A DNA stretch of 64,000 bases from Paraburkholderia sp. BCC1884. Lineage in GTDB: Bacteria > Pseudomonadota > Gammaproteobacteria > Burkholderiales > Burkholderiaceae. How positions within the stretch are numbered: the stretch's first letter is position 1; each line of letters begins with the position of its first letter. This document shows positions 34,015-42,745 of the stretch, piece by piece. Location of the stretch: NCBI RefSeq assembly GCF_900996225.1, contig NZ_CAAJGL010000079.1, positions 496,001 through 560,000 of the forward strand, written 5' to 3'. The notes below the pieces were generated by a model that did not search any database, was not told the origin of the DNA, and worked only from the letters and a program-made list of their open reading frames with translations. A program made the position numbers and the translations under genes.

Positions 34015-36612
34015 ATGAGAATCGACAAGCTCACCACTAAATTCCAGGAAGCACTGGCCGATGCGCAGAGTCTGGCGGTCGGTCGCGACAATCAGTACAT
34101 TGAACCGGTTCATGTCCTGTCGGCGCTGATCGCGCAGCAGGATGGGTCGGCACGCTCGCTGCTCTCGCGTGCCGGCGTGCATGTCCAGGCGCTGCAAACG
34201 GCGCTGGGCGACGCCATCACGCGTTTGCCGCAGGTGCAGGGCACCGACGGCAACGTGCAGATCGGCCGCGAGTTGACGGGTCTGCTGAATCAGGCCGACA
34301 AGGAAGCGCAAAAACTCAACGACACGTTCATCGCGAGCGAAATGTTTCTGCTCGCCGTGGCGGACGACAAAGGCGAAGCGGGCCGCCTCGCGCGTCAGCA
34401 CGGCCTGTCGCGCAAGTCGCTCGAAAGCGCGATCGTCGCCGTGCGCGGTGGCTCCCAGGTGCACAGCCAGGACGCCGAAAGCCAGCGCGAGGCGCTGAAG
34501 AAATACACCGTCGACCTGACCGAGCGCGCGCGCGCCGGCAAGCTCGACCCCGTGATCGGCCGCGACGACGAAATCCGTCGCTCGATCCAGATCCTGCAGC
34601 GCCGTACCAAGAACAACCCGGTGCTGATCGGCGAGCCGGGCGTGGGTAAGACCGCGATCGTCGAAGGTCTGGCGCAACGTATCGTCAACGGCGAAGTGCC
34701 GGAAACGCTCAAGGGCAAACGCGTCCTGTCGCTGGATATGGCGGCGCTGCTTGCCGGAGCCAAGTATCGCGGCGAGTTCGAAGAACGCCTGAAGGCCGTG
34801 CTGAGCGACATCGCCAAAGACGAAGGACAAACCATCGTCTTCATCGACGAAATTCATACGATGGTCGGCGCGGGCAAGGCCGAAGGCGCGATGGACGCGG
34901 GCAACATGCTCAAGCCGGCGCTCTCGCGCGGCGAACTGCATTGCGTGGGCGCTACCACGCTCGACGAATACCGCAAGTACATCGAGAAGGACGCCGCGCT
35001 CGAACGTCGCTTCCAGAAGGTGCTGGTCGATGAACCGTCGGTCGAAGCGACCATCGCGATCCTGCGTGGCTTGCAGGAAAAGTATGAGCTGCACCATGGC
35101 GTCGATATCACCGACCCGGCGATCGTCGCGGCGGCGGAGTTGTCGCATCGCTACATCACGGATCGTTTCCTGCCGGACAAGGCCATCGACCTGATCGACG
35201 AAGCTGCGTCGAAGATCAAGATGGAAATCGACTCGAAGCCCGAAGAGATGGATCGGCTCGATCGTCGTCTGATCCAGTTGAAGATCGAACGCGAAGCCGT
35301 CAAGAAGGAAAAGGACGAAGCATCGCAAAAGCGTCTGCAACTGATCGAAGAGGAAATCGAGCGCCTGAATCGCGAATATTCGGACCTCGAAGAAATCTGG
35401 ACCGCGGAAAAAGCGGCGGTGCAGGGCAGCGCGCAGTTGAAGGAAGAGATCGAGAAAACCCGTGCTGAAATCACGCGTTTGCAGCGTGAAGGCAAGCTCG
35501 AGAAGGTCGCCGAATTGCAGTACGGCAAGCTGCCGGGTCTCGAAGCGCAACTGAAGGAAGTGACGCAGGCCGAAGCGAAGGAGCAGAACAATCCGACGCG
35601 TCCGCGTTTGCTGCGCACGCAGGTCGGTGCGGAAGAAATCGCGGAAGTCGTGTCGCGTTCCACCGGCATTCCGGTCTCGCGCATGATGCAGGGCGAGCGT
35701 GAAAAGCTGCTGCAGATCGAAGAGAAGTTGCACGCTCGCGTGGTCGGTCAGGACGAGGCGATCACTGCGGTGGCCGATGCGATCCGCCGCTCGCGTGCGG
35801 GTCTGTCGGATCCGAATCGTCCGTATGGTTCGTTCCTGTTCCTCGGCCCGACCGGTGTCGGCAAGACCGAGTTGTGCAAGGCGCTCGCATCGTTCCTGTT
35901 CGATTCGGAAGATCATCTGATCCGGATCGACATGAGCGAATTCATGGAGAAGCATAGCGTCGCGCGTTTGATCGGCGCACCGCCGGGATACGTCGGTTAC
36001 GAAGAAGGCGGGTATCTGACCGAAGCCGTGCGTCGCAAGCCGTACAGCGTGATTCTGCTCGACGAAATCGAGAAGGCGCATCCGGACGTGTTCAACGTGC
36101 TGCTGCAGGTGCTCGACGACGGCCGTATGACCGACGGCCAGGGCCGTACCGTGGACTTCAAGAACACGGTGATCGTGATGACCTCGAATCTCGGTTCGCA
36201 GGTGATCCAGGCGATGGTCGGCGAGCCGCAGGAAGCGGTCAAGGACGCGGTTTGGGAAGAGGTGAAGCTGCACTTCCGGCCCGAGTTCCTGAACCGGATC
36301 GACGACGTCGTGGTGTTCCACGCACTCGACCGCTCGAACATCCAGTCGATCGCGCGGATTCAGCTGCAACGTCTGCATGAGCGGCTTGCCAAGCTCGACA
36401 TGCAGCTGGAAGTATCGGACGAAGCGCTCGCGCACGTCGGCAAGGTCGGCTACGATCCGCTGTTCGGTGCGCGTCCGTTGAAGCGCGCGATCCAGCAGGA
36501 GATCGAGAATCCAGTGGCCAAGCTGATTCTGGCGGGCAAGTTTGGTCCGAAGGACGTGATTCCGGTGGAATTAGACGACGGCAAGCTGGTGTTCGAACGC
36601 GTCGTGCATTAA
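34015..36612 (+). CDS. clpB: ATP-dependent disaggregase ClpB
   Basis: The 865-residue Hsp100 chaperone rescues aggregated proteins with DnaK. The N-terminal domain starts MRIDKLTTKFQEALADAQSL. NBD1 has Walker A GEPGVGKT at 206-213. The ClpB-specific coiled-coil middle domain covers about 405-525 (KIEREAVKKEKDEASQKRLQ and repeated heptads). NBD2 has Walker A GPTGVGKT at 611-618 with the pore loop GAPPGYVGYEEGG. The start has GGAGG 7 bases upstream. The gene carries its own heat-shock promoter and ends at a strong terminator. Confidence 0.98.
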   Translation: MRIDKLTTKFQEALADAQSLAVGRDNQYIEPVHVLSALIAQQDGSARSLLSRAGVHVQALQTALGDAITRLPQVQGTDGNVQIGRELTGLLNQADKEAQKLNDTFIASEMFLLAVADDKGEAGRLARQHGLSRKSLESAIVAVRGGSQVHSQDAESQREALKKYTVDLTERARAGKLDPVIGRDDEIRRSIQILQRRTKNNPVLIGEPGVGKTAIVEGLAQRIVNGEVPETLKGKRVLSLDMAALLAGAKYRGEFEERLKAVLSDIAKDEGQTIVFIDEIHTMVGAGKAEGAMDAGNMLKPALSRGELHCVGATTLDEYRKYIEKDAALERRFQKVLVDEPSVEATIAILRGLQEKYELHHGVDITDPAIVAAAELSHRYITDRFLPDKAIDLIDEAASKIKMEIDSKPEEMDRLDRRLIQLKIEREAVKKEKDEASQKRLQLIEEEIERLNREYSDLEEIWTAEKAAVQGSAQLKEEIEKTRAEITRLQREGKLEKVAELQYGKLPGLEAQLKEVTQAEAKEQNNPTRPRLLRTQVGAEEIAEVVSRSTGIPVSRMMQGEREKLLQIEEKLHARVVGQDEAITAVADAIRRSRAGLSDPNRPYGSFLFLGPTGVGKTELCKALASFLFDSEDHLIRIDMSEFMEKHSVARLIGAPPGYVGYEEGGYLTEAVRRKPYSVILLDEIEKAHPDVFNVLLQVLDDGRMTDGQGRTVDFKNTVIVMTSNLGSQVIQAMVGEPQEAVKDAVWEEVKLHFRPEFLNRIDDVVVFHALDRSNIQSIARIQLQRLHERLAKLDMQLEVSDEALAHVGKVGYDPLFGARPLKRAIQQEIENPVAKLILAGKFGPKDVIPVELDDGKLVFERVVH

Positions 36613-36661
36613 GCACAGACGGCGAATCGGCCGGGGTTCAATCTAGCACCGGTCGAGAAGC

Positions 36662-36700
36662 AAAAACGGCAACGAAGGCGACTTCGTTGCCGTTTTTTTT
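36662..36700. terminator. Bidirectional terminator between clpB and yidB
   Basis: A perfect 15-bp stem (AAAAACGGCAACGAA at 36662-36676, TTCGTTGCCGTTTTT at 36683-36697) has a 6-base loop. It has T-runs downstream on both strands and serves two convergent genes. Confidence 0.93.
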
Positions 36701-36720
36701 CGCCTGCGCGAAACTTTTTT

Positions 36721-37149
36721 TCAGGCGTTGCCCTTGCCGAACAGCGATGCCAGACCGCCGAGCGCGCCGAGCACGGTCGTCGAATTCAGTTTGCCTTCGG
36801 CGGGCACTTCGCCCTCTGGCGTTGCCGCGTTGACGACGTGCGGCAGAATCTGCGACAGCAGGCCGGTGACCTGGTCCGGTTGCACGCCGGCTTTCGCGGC
36901 GAGGTTCGTGACGGTGTCCGAGCCGAGCACGCCATGCAGCGCGTCGGCCGAGATCGGCTGGTTATCGCCATTGCTGACCCACGAGGTCACGACGTCGCCG
37001 AGACCTTTTTCCTTGAAGCGCTCGATCAGGCCGTTCAACCCGCCCGGCTGGCTATTCACGAATTCGAGTGCGGCGGAAACCATGGCTTGCTGGCCACCGC
37101 CTTCAGGCGATTTGCCAACCAGGGAACCGATAGTGTCGAGTAGGCTCAT
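36721..37149 (-). CDS. yidB: YidB-family protein (DUF937)
   Basis: The 142-residue protein has the YidB layout: a short N-terminal helix (MSLLDTIGSLVGKSPEGGGQ), then ALEFVNSQPGGLNGLIERFK, the core GLGDVVTSWVSNGDNQPISA and the C-terminal VTGLLSQILPHVVNAATPEG. Function is unknown; the fold is helical and no catalytic residues are evident. The start at 37149 is preferred because the family begins at MSLLD; the 47 codons upstream are Arg/Cys-rich and unlike a protein. It converges on clpB. Confidence 0.9.
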   Translation of the reverse strand: MSLLDTIGSLVGKSPEGGGQQAMVSAALEFVNSQPGGLNGLIERFKEKGLGDVVTSWVSNGDNQPISADALHGVLGSDTVTNLAAKAGVQPDQVTGLLSQILPHVVNAATPEGEVPAEGKLNSTTVLGALGGLASLFGKGNA

Positions 37150-37381
37150 GACGCTCTCTCTCTTGAGTGCCGACGCGTGCTCGACGGGTCGGCGGGTGAA
37201 AACGCCGCGCGGTTGCGCGGCGCCGTGGACGGACGGCAGACGGCAGCAGGCGGCACGGATGGATGCATGGCGTGGAAGCCGCGCGCACATCGATAGGCCG
37301 GTTATGCTGTCGACGCTCGATCCTGTTTCGTACTCCGTTTCAATCTCGTTTCAATCTTGCTGGCTACGACATTTCGTCGTG

Positions 37382-37981
37382 TCACGCACCGCCCGAGGCC
37401 GCCGCTGCCGATGCGGCCTTGCTCTTCTTCGCTTTCTTCTTCGAAGCCTTGGTGCCGGACGCATCCGCCGGCGCTGCCGCAGCCGTCGTGGCCGGTGCGG
37501 ACGCCGCCGCCGCCGCCGCGTCGGACGCGGCCTTGCTCTTCTTCTTCGACTTCGACGCCTTCGCGCCGGAAGCCTCGGCTGGCGCAGCCGGTGTCGTGGC
37601 CGCCGTGGTGGCCGGCGCGGGCGTAGCGGCCGCTGGCGCGGCTGCCGGGGCCGCCTTGGTGCTTGCTGTGCTGCTGGACTTGGCGGCCGGCTTGACGCCC
37701 GTCGGCGGCGCGGAGGAGCCGTTGATCGTCAACCCGGCTGCTTCGAGATTGCTGACCGATTTGGTGCCGATGCCTTTGACGCGCGTAGCGAGGTCGCCCG
37801 CATCTTTGAATGGGCCATTTTTGGTGCGTTCGTCGATGATCGCTTTCGCATGGACCGGGCCGATGCCCTTGACCGATTCGAGCGCCGCCTGATCGGCGGA
37901 GTTCACTTCGACGGCCGCCGCGAATCCGGCCGACAGCGACAAAGCCAAAGCAACGCAAAGCATTAAAAGCTTCTTCAGCAT
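37382..37981 (-). CDS. ComEA-like helix-hairpin-helix DNA-binding protein with Lys/Ala tail
   Basis: The 199-residue protein starts with a signal peptide (KKLLMLCVALALSLSAGFAA), then a ComEA-type double helix-hairpin-helix domain at about residues 24-88: VEVNSADQAALESVKGIGPV and FKDAGDLATRVKGIGTKSVS. ComEA proteins bind incoming DNA in the periplasm. The last 110 residues are unusual: an Ala/Thr/Pro-rich linker and two near-copies of a lysine block (KASKSKKKSKAAS and KASKKKAKKSKAAS), like the tail of histone H1. The start at 37981 gives a proper signal peptide. It stands alone, with a promoter-like pair on the minus strand at 38121-38149. Confidence 0.88.
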   Translation of the reverse strand: MLKKLLMLCVALALSLSAGFAAAVEVNSADQAALESVKGIGPVHAKAIIDERTKNGPFKDAGDLATRVKGIGTKSVSNLEAAGLTINGSSAPPTGVKPAAKSSSTASTKAAPAAAPAAATPAPATTAATTPAAPAEASGAKASKSKKKSKAASDAAAAAASAPATTAAAAPADASGTKASKKKAKKSKAASAAAASGGA

Positions 37982-38304
37982 GGCAAGCACTCCATTGAGG
38001 GCGAAAAAGTTAGCCGCAAAAAAGACAAACTCAAAACAACTCGGAACCACGCACCTTGTCAGCGGGCGCTGCGCTTAAGCATAGGACAAATTGCGCGCCC
38101 TTATTTGCGACTGCCGACGATTTATACCGATCGATTCATGACAAGTAAATCAGCGTGGACAATATTTAAACCTTTTGCCTGGCGATTAGGCTGTTATGAG
38201 TTTATCGGTCAATGCAAGCCGCCATAAAAAATGACAAAGCAGACAAATGACAACACCACGCGCTTGACTTAGAGTGCACTCGAAGTCCTAACCTGAGTTC
38301 TGTC
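37982..38304. other. AT-richer intergenic region between comEA and merR
   Basis: This 323-base gap is markedly more AT-rich than its surroundings. On the minus strand TTTACT (38149-38144) and TATAAA (38126-38121) are 17 bases apart and could drive comEA with a leader of about 130 bases. On the plus strand the right end holds the MerR-type promoter described separately. No gene was recognised. Confidence 0.5.
38264..38294 (+). promoter_or_regulatory. MerR-type operator-promoter
   Basis: TTGACT (38264-38269) and TAACCT (38289-38294) are separated by 19 bases, the over-long spacer typical of MerR-activated promoters. Between them lies a perfectly symmetric interrupted dyad GACTT-AG-AGTGCACT-CG-AAGTC (38266-38287). 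The pattern resembles operators of the NmlR/AdhR branch. Confidence 0.75.
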
Positions 38305-38811
38305 ATGTCGAAACTGTCACACGCACTCACCATCGGGCAGGTTGCCGGGACGATCGGCGTCTCCACGCACACGTTGCGCTATTACGAACAGGCCGGGTTG
38401 ATCCGGGCGGTCGGGCGGACGCAGGCAGGGCATCGCCTGTACTCGCCCGCCGATCTCGACTGGCTGCAGTTCGTGATGCGACTGAAGGCGACCGGTATGC
38501 CGATCGCCGGCATGCAGGCGTTCGCGGCGTTGCGCACGGAAGGCCAGCCTACCGTCGGGGCGCGTCGGGACATGCTGGTGGCGCATCGGGACGCGGTTTT
38601 GGCGCGGATCGCCGAGTTGCAGGTGAACCTCGGCGCGATCGTCGACAAAATCGCGTACTACGAACGGGAGGCGGCGCAGCAGGCCGTCGCCGGGTGCCAT
38701 TCGACAGGACAGATCGACGACACCTCGTCGCATCCCCATTCGGAAAAGGAAAAGGACTCGCCATGGACCACGCAGAAAACGACCGCTACACCCGAGGCTG
38801 GGACAAGCTGA
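38305..38811 (+). CDS. MerR-family regulator, NmlR/AdhR-like
   Basis: The 168-residue protein has an N-terminal MerR helix-turn-helix (TIGQVAGTIGVSTHTLRYYE, then AGLIRAVGRTQAGHRLYSPA) and a C-terminal dimerisation coiled coil (AHRDAVLARIAELQVNLGAI). The linker does not show the metal-binding cysteines of CueR or ZntR. Together with its operator and the downstream carboxymuconolactone decarboxylase-like gene, this suggests the aldehyde/electrophile-responsive NmlR/AdhR branch; that is inference. The last 49 bases overlap the next gene, so the C-terminus (HSEKEKDSPWTTQKTTATPE) doubles as the leader of that gene. Confidence 0.87.
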   Translation: MSKLSHALTIGQVAGTIGVSTHTLRYYEQAGLIRAVGRTQAGHRLYSPADLDWLQFVMRLKATGMPIAGMQAFAALRTEGQPTVGARRDMLVAHRDAVLARIAELQVNLGAIVDKIAYYEREAAQQAVAGCHSTGQIDDTSSHPHSEKEKDSPWTTQKTTATPEAGTS

Positions 38812-39191
38812 AGGAAATCGACGGCTCGGCCGGCGAACAGGTGATTGCGGCGCTTGCGCCGATTGCGCCGGATTTCGCGCGTCTGCTGATCGAGTTCGGT
38901 TTCGGCGATATTTATAGCCGCTCGCAACTGGATCTGCGCAGCCGTGAAATCGCGACGATTGCGTCGCTTGCCACACTCGGCTGCGCACAGCCGCAGTTGA
39001 AAGTGCATATCGAAGCGGCATTGAACGTCGGCTGTACGCGCGAGGAAATCGTCGAGGTGTTTATGCAGATGGCGCTTTATGCGGGCTTTCCGGCCGCGTT
39101 GAATGCGCTGTTTGCCGCCCGCGAGATTTTCGAGCGCCATGATCGGGCGGCGAGCGACAGTTCGCTGACGGAAGAGGCGCAAGCGGCGTGA
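38763..39191 (+). CDS. Carboxymuconolactone decarboxylase-family protein
   Basis: The 142-residue helical protein belongs to the CMD/AhpD-like superfamily. Visible blocks are RYTRGWDKLKEIDGSAGEQV, LRSREIATIASLATLGCAQP and HIEAALNVGCTREEIVEVFM, then MALYAGFPAALNALFAAREI. The redox CxxC of AhpD is not present, so it is closer to the PcaC-like branch, although no protocatechuate genes are nearby. A GGAAAAGG ribosome site lies within the end of the merR gene, which it overlaps by 49 bases. Co-transcription with a MerR gene suggests a role in detoxification rather than aromatic catabolism. Confidence 0.86.
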   Translation: MDHAENDRYTRGWDKLKEIDGSAGEQVIAALAPIAPDFARLLIEFGFGDIYSRSQLDLRSREIATIASLATLGCAQPQLKVHIEAALNVGCTREEIVEVFMQMALYAGFPAALNALFAAREIFERHDRAASDSSLTEEAQAA

Positions 39192-39319
39192 TGGCTGCGG
39201 AGTAGGGTGGTGGAAGAGCGGTTGCATTGCGCAGCCGCTTTTTTGTTGATTGGAATGCAACTAACGGCCGGTTGAACCGAGTCACTTCGACAGTATGCCG
39301 TGACGACCTGGCGCCTGTT

Positions 39320-40699
39320 TCAAGCCGCGGAATCCAAAGGACGTCCCGTATCCGCGCGTAAGTAGCGCTTGCTCACATGCCGCCAGTAAATCAGCAAGCC
39401 GATGCCCGCAATCGCCAGACTCGCCGTATTCGCGACCCAGAAGCCACGCGCGCCGGTCAACCAGACGGGCACACCGCCGCCGATATCGAAGCCCAGCAAA
39501 TAGCCGCCGCCGAGCCCGACGCCCCACAGCGCGACGGCATAAATCACCGTCGGCACGACCGCCACCTTGTAGGCGCGCAGCACGAACGCGGTGGTGATCT
39601 GCAAGGCGTCGAACAGGTGGTAGCAGACGACGATCAGCACCAGGGGCATGGCCGCCGCCACGACCTGCGCATTCGGCGTGTAGCCCTCGATCACATACGG
39701 CCGCAGGACCAGCACGATCGCGCCGTAGCAGCAGGCGATCGTCACGGCCATCATGATGCCGTGACGCGACAGCGTACGCGCCGCTTCGGGACGGTGCGCG
39801 CCGAGCGCCTGGGCGACCAGAGTAGATGAAGCAATGCCGATCGACAGCGGCGTCATGTACAGCACTGCGCCGATATTGCCGGCGATCTGATGCCCGGCGA
39901 GCGTCGTCGTGCCGAAGCGCGCAATGAAGAGCGCCATGAACGTGTACGACGTCACTTCGATCAGATACGACAGGCCCATCGGGATGCCCAGCCGCAGTTG
40001 CGCCGCCTGACGCCGCCACACCGGCCAGCAGAAGCGTCCGAAGACCCCGAACGGTCTGAACAGATCGACGCGCGTGAGCAGCACCATGCCGACCACGGCG
40101 AGCGTCCAGTTGATCATCGTGCTGGCCAGCGCGCAACCCGGCCCGCCGAGCGGCGGCACGCCGAATCCACCGAATATGAACCACGTATTGAGCGGCACCT
40201 TGATCAGCAATGCACCGACTTGCAGGATCATCACGAGGCGCGGCTGACCAACCGCGTTGCTGATCGAACTGTAGACGCGAAACGCAAGACCGGCCGGCAG
40301 GCCGAACGCCAGAATCCGCAGATACGCGACCGTGCGCTCATGCAGCGCCTCGGGCACGCGCGCGACTTTCAGCATCGGGCCGGGAAAGTACAGAATCAGC
40401 GAGCCGATCACGGTCAGCGCGAGAGCCAGCCATAAGGCCTGGCGAACTTCCTCGCCGATCTCGGCGTAGCGGCGTGCGCCGTAGAGTTGCGCGGTGATCG
40501 GTTGCAGCGCGGTCAGAATACCGGTCAGCCCGATGTAGACGGAGATGTAGATCGACGAACCCAGGCCGAGCGCGGCCAGATCGACGGCTGAAAAACGGCC
40601 GACCATGGCGGTGTCGATCACGCCGAACGCGATGATCGCCAGTTGGCCGATCAACACCGGCCAGGCGAGGCCGGCGATTTTCCGTACGTCGGCGAACAT
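39320..40699 (-). CDS. MATE-family multidrug/cation efflux protein
   Basis: The 459-residue polytopic protein shows twelve hydrophobic segments in two related halves, as in NorM-type MATE exporters. It starts MFADVRKIAGLAWPVLIGQL and continues IIAFGVIDTAMVGRFSAVDL, a family signature. The second half opens with GLSYLIEVTSYTFMALFIA and TTLAGHQIAGNIGAVLYMTP. It should export cationic drugs in exchange for Na+ or H+. Its start lies 2 bases after the stop of the upstream glycosyltransferase gene, so the two share a transcript. Confidence 0.92.
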   Translation of the reverse strand: MFADVRKIAGLAWPVLIGQLAIIAFGVIDTAMVGRFSAVDLAALGLGSSIYISVYIGLTGILTALQPITAQLYGARRYAEIGEEVRQALWLALALTVIGSLILYFPGPMLKVARVPEALHERTVAYLRILAFGLPAGLAFRVYSSISNAVGQPRLVMILQVGALLIKVPLNTWFIFGGFGVPPLGGPGCALASTMINWTLAVVGMVLLTRVDLFRPFGVFGRFCWPVWRRQAAQLRLGIPMGLSYLIEVTSYTFMALFIARFGTTTLAGHQIAGNIGAVLYMTPLSIGIASSTLVAQALGAHRPEAARTLSRHGIMMAVTIACCYGAIVLVLRPYVIEGYTPNAQVVAAAMPLVLIVVCYHLFDALQITTAFVLRAYKVAVVPTVIYAVALWGVGLGGGYLLGFDIGGGVPVWLTGARGFWVANTASLAIAGIGLLIYWRHVSKRYLRADTGRPLDSAA

Positions 40700-40701
40700 G
40701 G

Positions 40702-42459
40702 TCAGTCGGACTTCTTGTGCCAGCCGCGACGTTTGACGACCGGCGGCTTCGGCCGGTCGATGCGCACATACAAACGGAAGCGCTCGTCACGGTCGGCGAC
40801 GCGGCGGCCTTCCCAGACCATCTTCCAGATGTAGTCCGGCATCGAACTCGGATCGCCGTAGTCTTGCGAGTCTTGCCGCAGGATCACGTCGCAGTCGTCG
40901 TTGAACGAGAAGTGCATGTCGCCGAAATAGGCGAACGTGGCGATCTGCGCATTGCCGAGGCGCACCGGCGAGATGCAGGTGTAGTCGTCGGGCAAATGGC
41001 TCGCGATCTGTTCGGCGACGTCCTTATAGGTCCGGCTGTAGTTGACGACCGGCAGCCACAGCGTCATCAGCAGCACCCACATCAGGGTCGTGCCGGCGCT
41101 CGAGAGCACCACGCTGCGCCACAGCACCTTCGGGTGACGCGCGAGGCGCCAGCGCACCAGCACGAACCAGCACACCGTGACGGCCACCGCGCAGACGAAC
41201 GAGAGGATCTTGAATTGCGGCGCGAAACCCGGCGCCAGACGCGCGAGGTTGCGCGCGAGCGGATGCGGAAAACCCGTCAACCCGGCCACGTACACGAGCC
41301 AGACGAAACTGCCGAGGATCGTGAAGCTCAGGAGCGCGAACCAGTCGATCGCATTGATCGCGCCGCGCTTGAGCGTGGGCAACGCGAAAGCGGCGAGCAC
41401 CGCGAGCGGCGGCAGCAACAGCATGTAAAGCCGGTTCGACTGATGGCTTTGCAGGACCACCAGCACCAGCAGCGGTCCGATCACCGAGAGCGGAATCGCT
41501 ACGTGCGGCGCGCGCCGCAGGCCCGACCAGCTGAACCATGCCCAGATCGCGAGCGGCCAGGCCGGCCACGTGAAGAGCGGGAGGTTTTTCAGCGCGTAGG
41601 CCGTGACCGAGCCCGGCGGCCCGGCAAACGAACTCAGGCTGACGTGGAGCCATTGATTCAGATACCAGACGGCGTCGTCGGGAAAAGTCGCGAGGGCGGC
41701 GACGGGCCACGAGATCGACAGCGCAAGTGCGACCGGCAGGCCGGCGAGCAGCAGCCAGCGCGAGCGCACCTGGCGCACGATCAGCGTCATGGCAAGCGTG
41801 CCGAGCAGCAGCGCACCGACCAGCACCGGACTGCTGGCGAGCGTGACGAAGCCGATCGCGCCGCCCCAGATCACCGCACCCTGGATCGGCTTGTCCATCA
41901 TGCGCACGAGCCCGTACACCAGCATGGCGATGCCGACGAACTGCGCGAGTTGCGGGGTGGTCTCGTGACCGCGTTCGGCGAGGCCAAAGCAGGCCAGCAG
42001 GATCAGCAGCGCGCCGTCGGCGAGAGTGCGGCCGTAGTCGCGCGGCTCCGGTTCGCCGCCGAACGCGTATTTGAACGGTTGCACTTCGGCGCGGCGGCCG
42101 AGCAGGTAGGCGGCATACCAGACGAACGCGCAGCCCGCGCAGAACAGCAGGCCGGTGAAGACGCGCGAGGCGTTGCTCGCATCGACCCACGGCGCGAGCG
42201 CGCGGATCGCGCCGGCGCCCAGCCAGTAGCCGAGCGGGCCGTCTTCCGTCATGTATTTGCCGACCAGATTCGGCAGCATCCAGTCGTGGGCGCCGCCCTT
42301 GGCCATGGTCCACATGACACCGAAGCCGGCTGCGTCCTCGTTCTTCCACGGATCGCGGCCGAAAAGTCCGAACGATGCGTAGACGATACAGATGGTCAGC
42401 AGTAGCCAGCGCGGCAATGCACTGGTCGCTGAGGCAGTGAGGCGAACGGCAGGTCTCAT
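40702..42459 (-). CDS. ArnT-like (GT39) membrane glycosyltransferase, substrate unknown
   Basis: The 585-residue polytopic protein has the GT-C layout of ArnT: a first helix (LLLTICIVYASFGLFG) followed by a periplasmic loop DPWKNEDAAGFGVMWTMAKG with acidic residues. About a dozen hydrophobic helices follow, and a soluble C-terminal region from about residue 480 (SRTYKDVAEQIASHLPDDYT). The soluble part ends in a basic tail (VVKRRGWHKKSD). It is distinct from the arnT at 23287-25011 and is not near other lipopolysaccharide genes. It precedes a MATE exporter by 2 bases. The sugar and acceptor are unknown; lipid A, another glycolipid or a protein are all possible. Confidence 0.82.
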   Translation of the reverse strand: MRPAVRLTASATSALPRWLLLTICIVYASFGLFGRDPWKNEDAAGFGVMWTMAKGGAHDWMLPNLVGKYMTEDGPLGYWLGAGAIRALAPWVDASNASRVFTGLLFCAGCAFVWYAAYLLGRRAEVQPFKYAFGGEPEPRDYGRTLADGALLILLACFGLAERGHETTPQLAQFVGIAMLVYGLVRMMDKPIQGAVIWGGAIGFVTLASSPVLVGALLLGTLAMTLIVRQVRSRWLLLAGLPVALALSISWPVAALATFPDDAVWYLNQWLHVSLSSFAGPPGSVTAYALKNLPLFTWPAWPLAIWAWFSWSGLRRAPHVAIPLSVIGPLLVLVVLQSHQSNRLYMLLLPPLAVLAAFALPTLKRGAINAIDWFALLSFTILGSFVWLVYVAGLTGFPHPLARNLARLAPGFAPQFKILSFVCAVAVTVCWFVLVRWRLARHPKVLWRSVVLSSAGTTLMWVLLMTLWLPVVNYSRTYKDVAEQIASHLPDDYTCISPVRLGNAQIATFAYFGDMHFSFNDDCDVILRQDSQDYGDPSSMPDYIWKMVWEGRRVADRDERFRLYVRIDRPKPPVVKRRGWHKKSD

Positions 42460-42674
42460 GCGGTGTGTGGATATTGGATAAGCGGTGCAGCCGGGGCCGG
42501 ACGGCTAGTCCGGCTGGAATGGCCAATCTGGAGCATCCGGCATTGTAGTCGTGCCGTACGATGCGCGTCACGGCCGGTAACGGCGCGCAACGTAGTCGGG
42601 AAAGCTGTAACAGGGCGACGCCCGGGTCGCGCACTCAGCGTGCGGTGCCGGGCAAGCGTCGCGAGGCAGGCGAC

Positions 42675-42705
42675 AAAAAAGGGCAGCTCGCGCTGCCCTT
42701 TTTTT
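42675..42705 (-). terminator. Terminator after rpmE2
   Basis: GGGCAGC (42681-42687) and GCTGCCC (42692-42698) form a 7-bp stem with a 4-base loop. It is extended by A-runs on the left pairing with T on the right. On the minus strand it ends with six T, 41 bases past the L31 stop. Confidence 0.9.
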
Positions 42706-42745
42706 GTTGCTTCGTGGCTGGCCAAAGCCGGCGACGATGCGGGTA

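Noticed and set aside
33925..36435. An 836-codon minus-strand open frame opposite clpB
   Set aside because: Antisense to clpB, whose motifs and heat-shock promoter are clear; the shadow has Phe/Arg/Leu-biased composition without a fold.
42496..42514. Hairpin GCCGGAC/GTCCGGC upstream of the second ArnT-like gene as a terminator
   Set aside because: The 7-bp stem has no T-run and lies after a much better terminator at 42675-42705.
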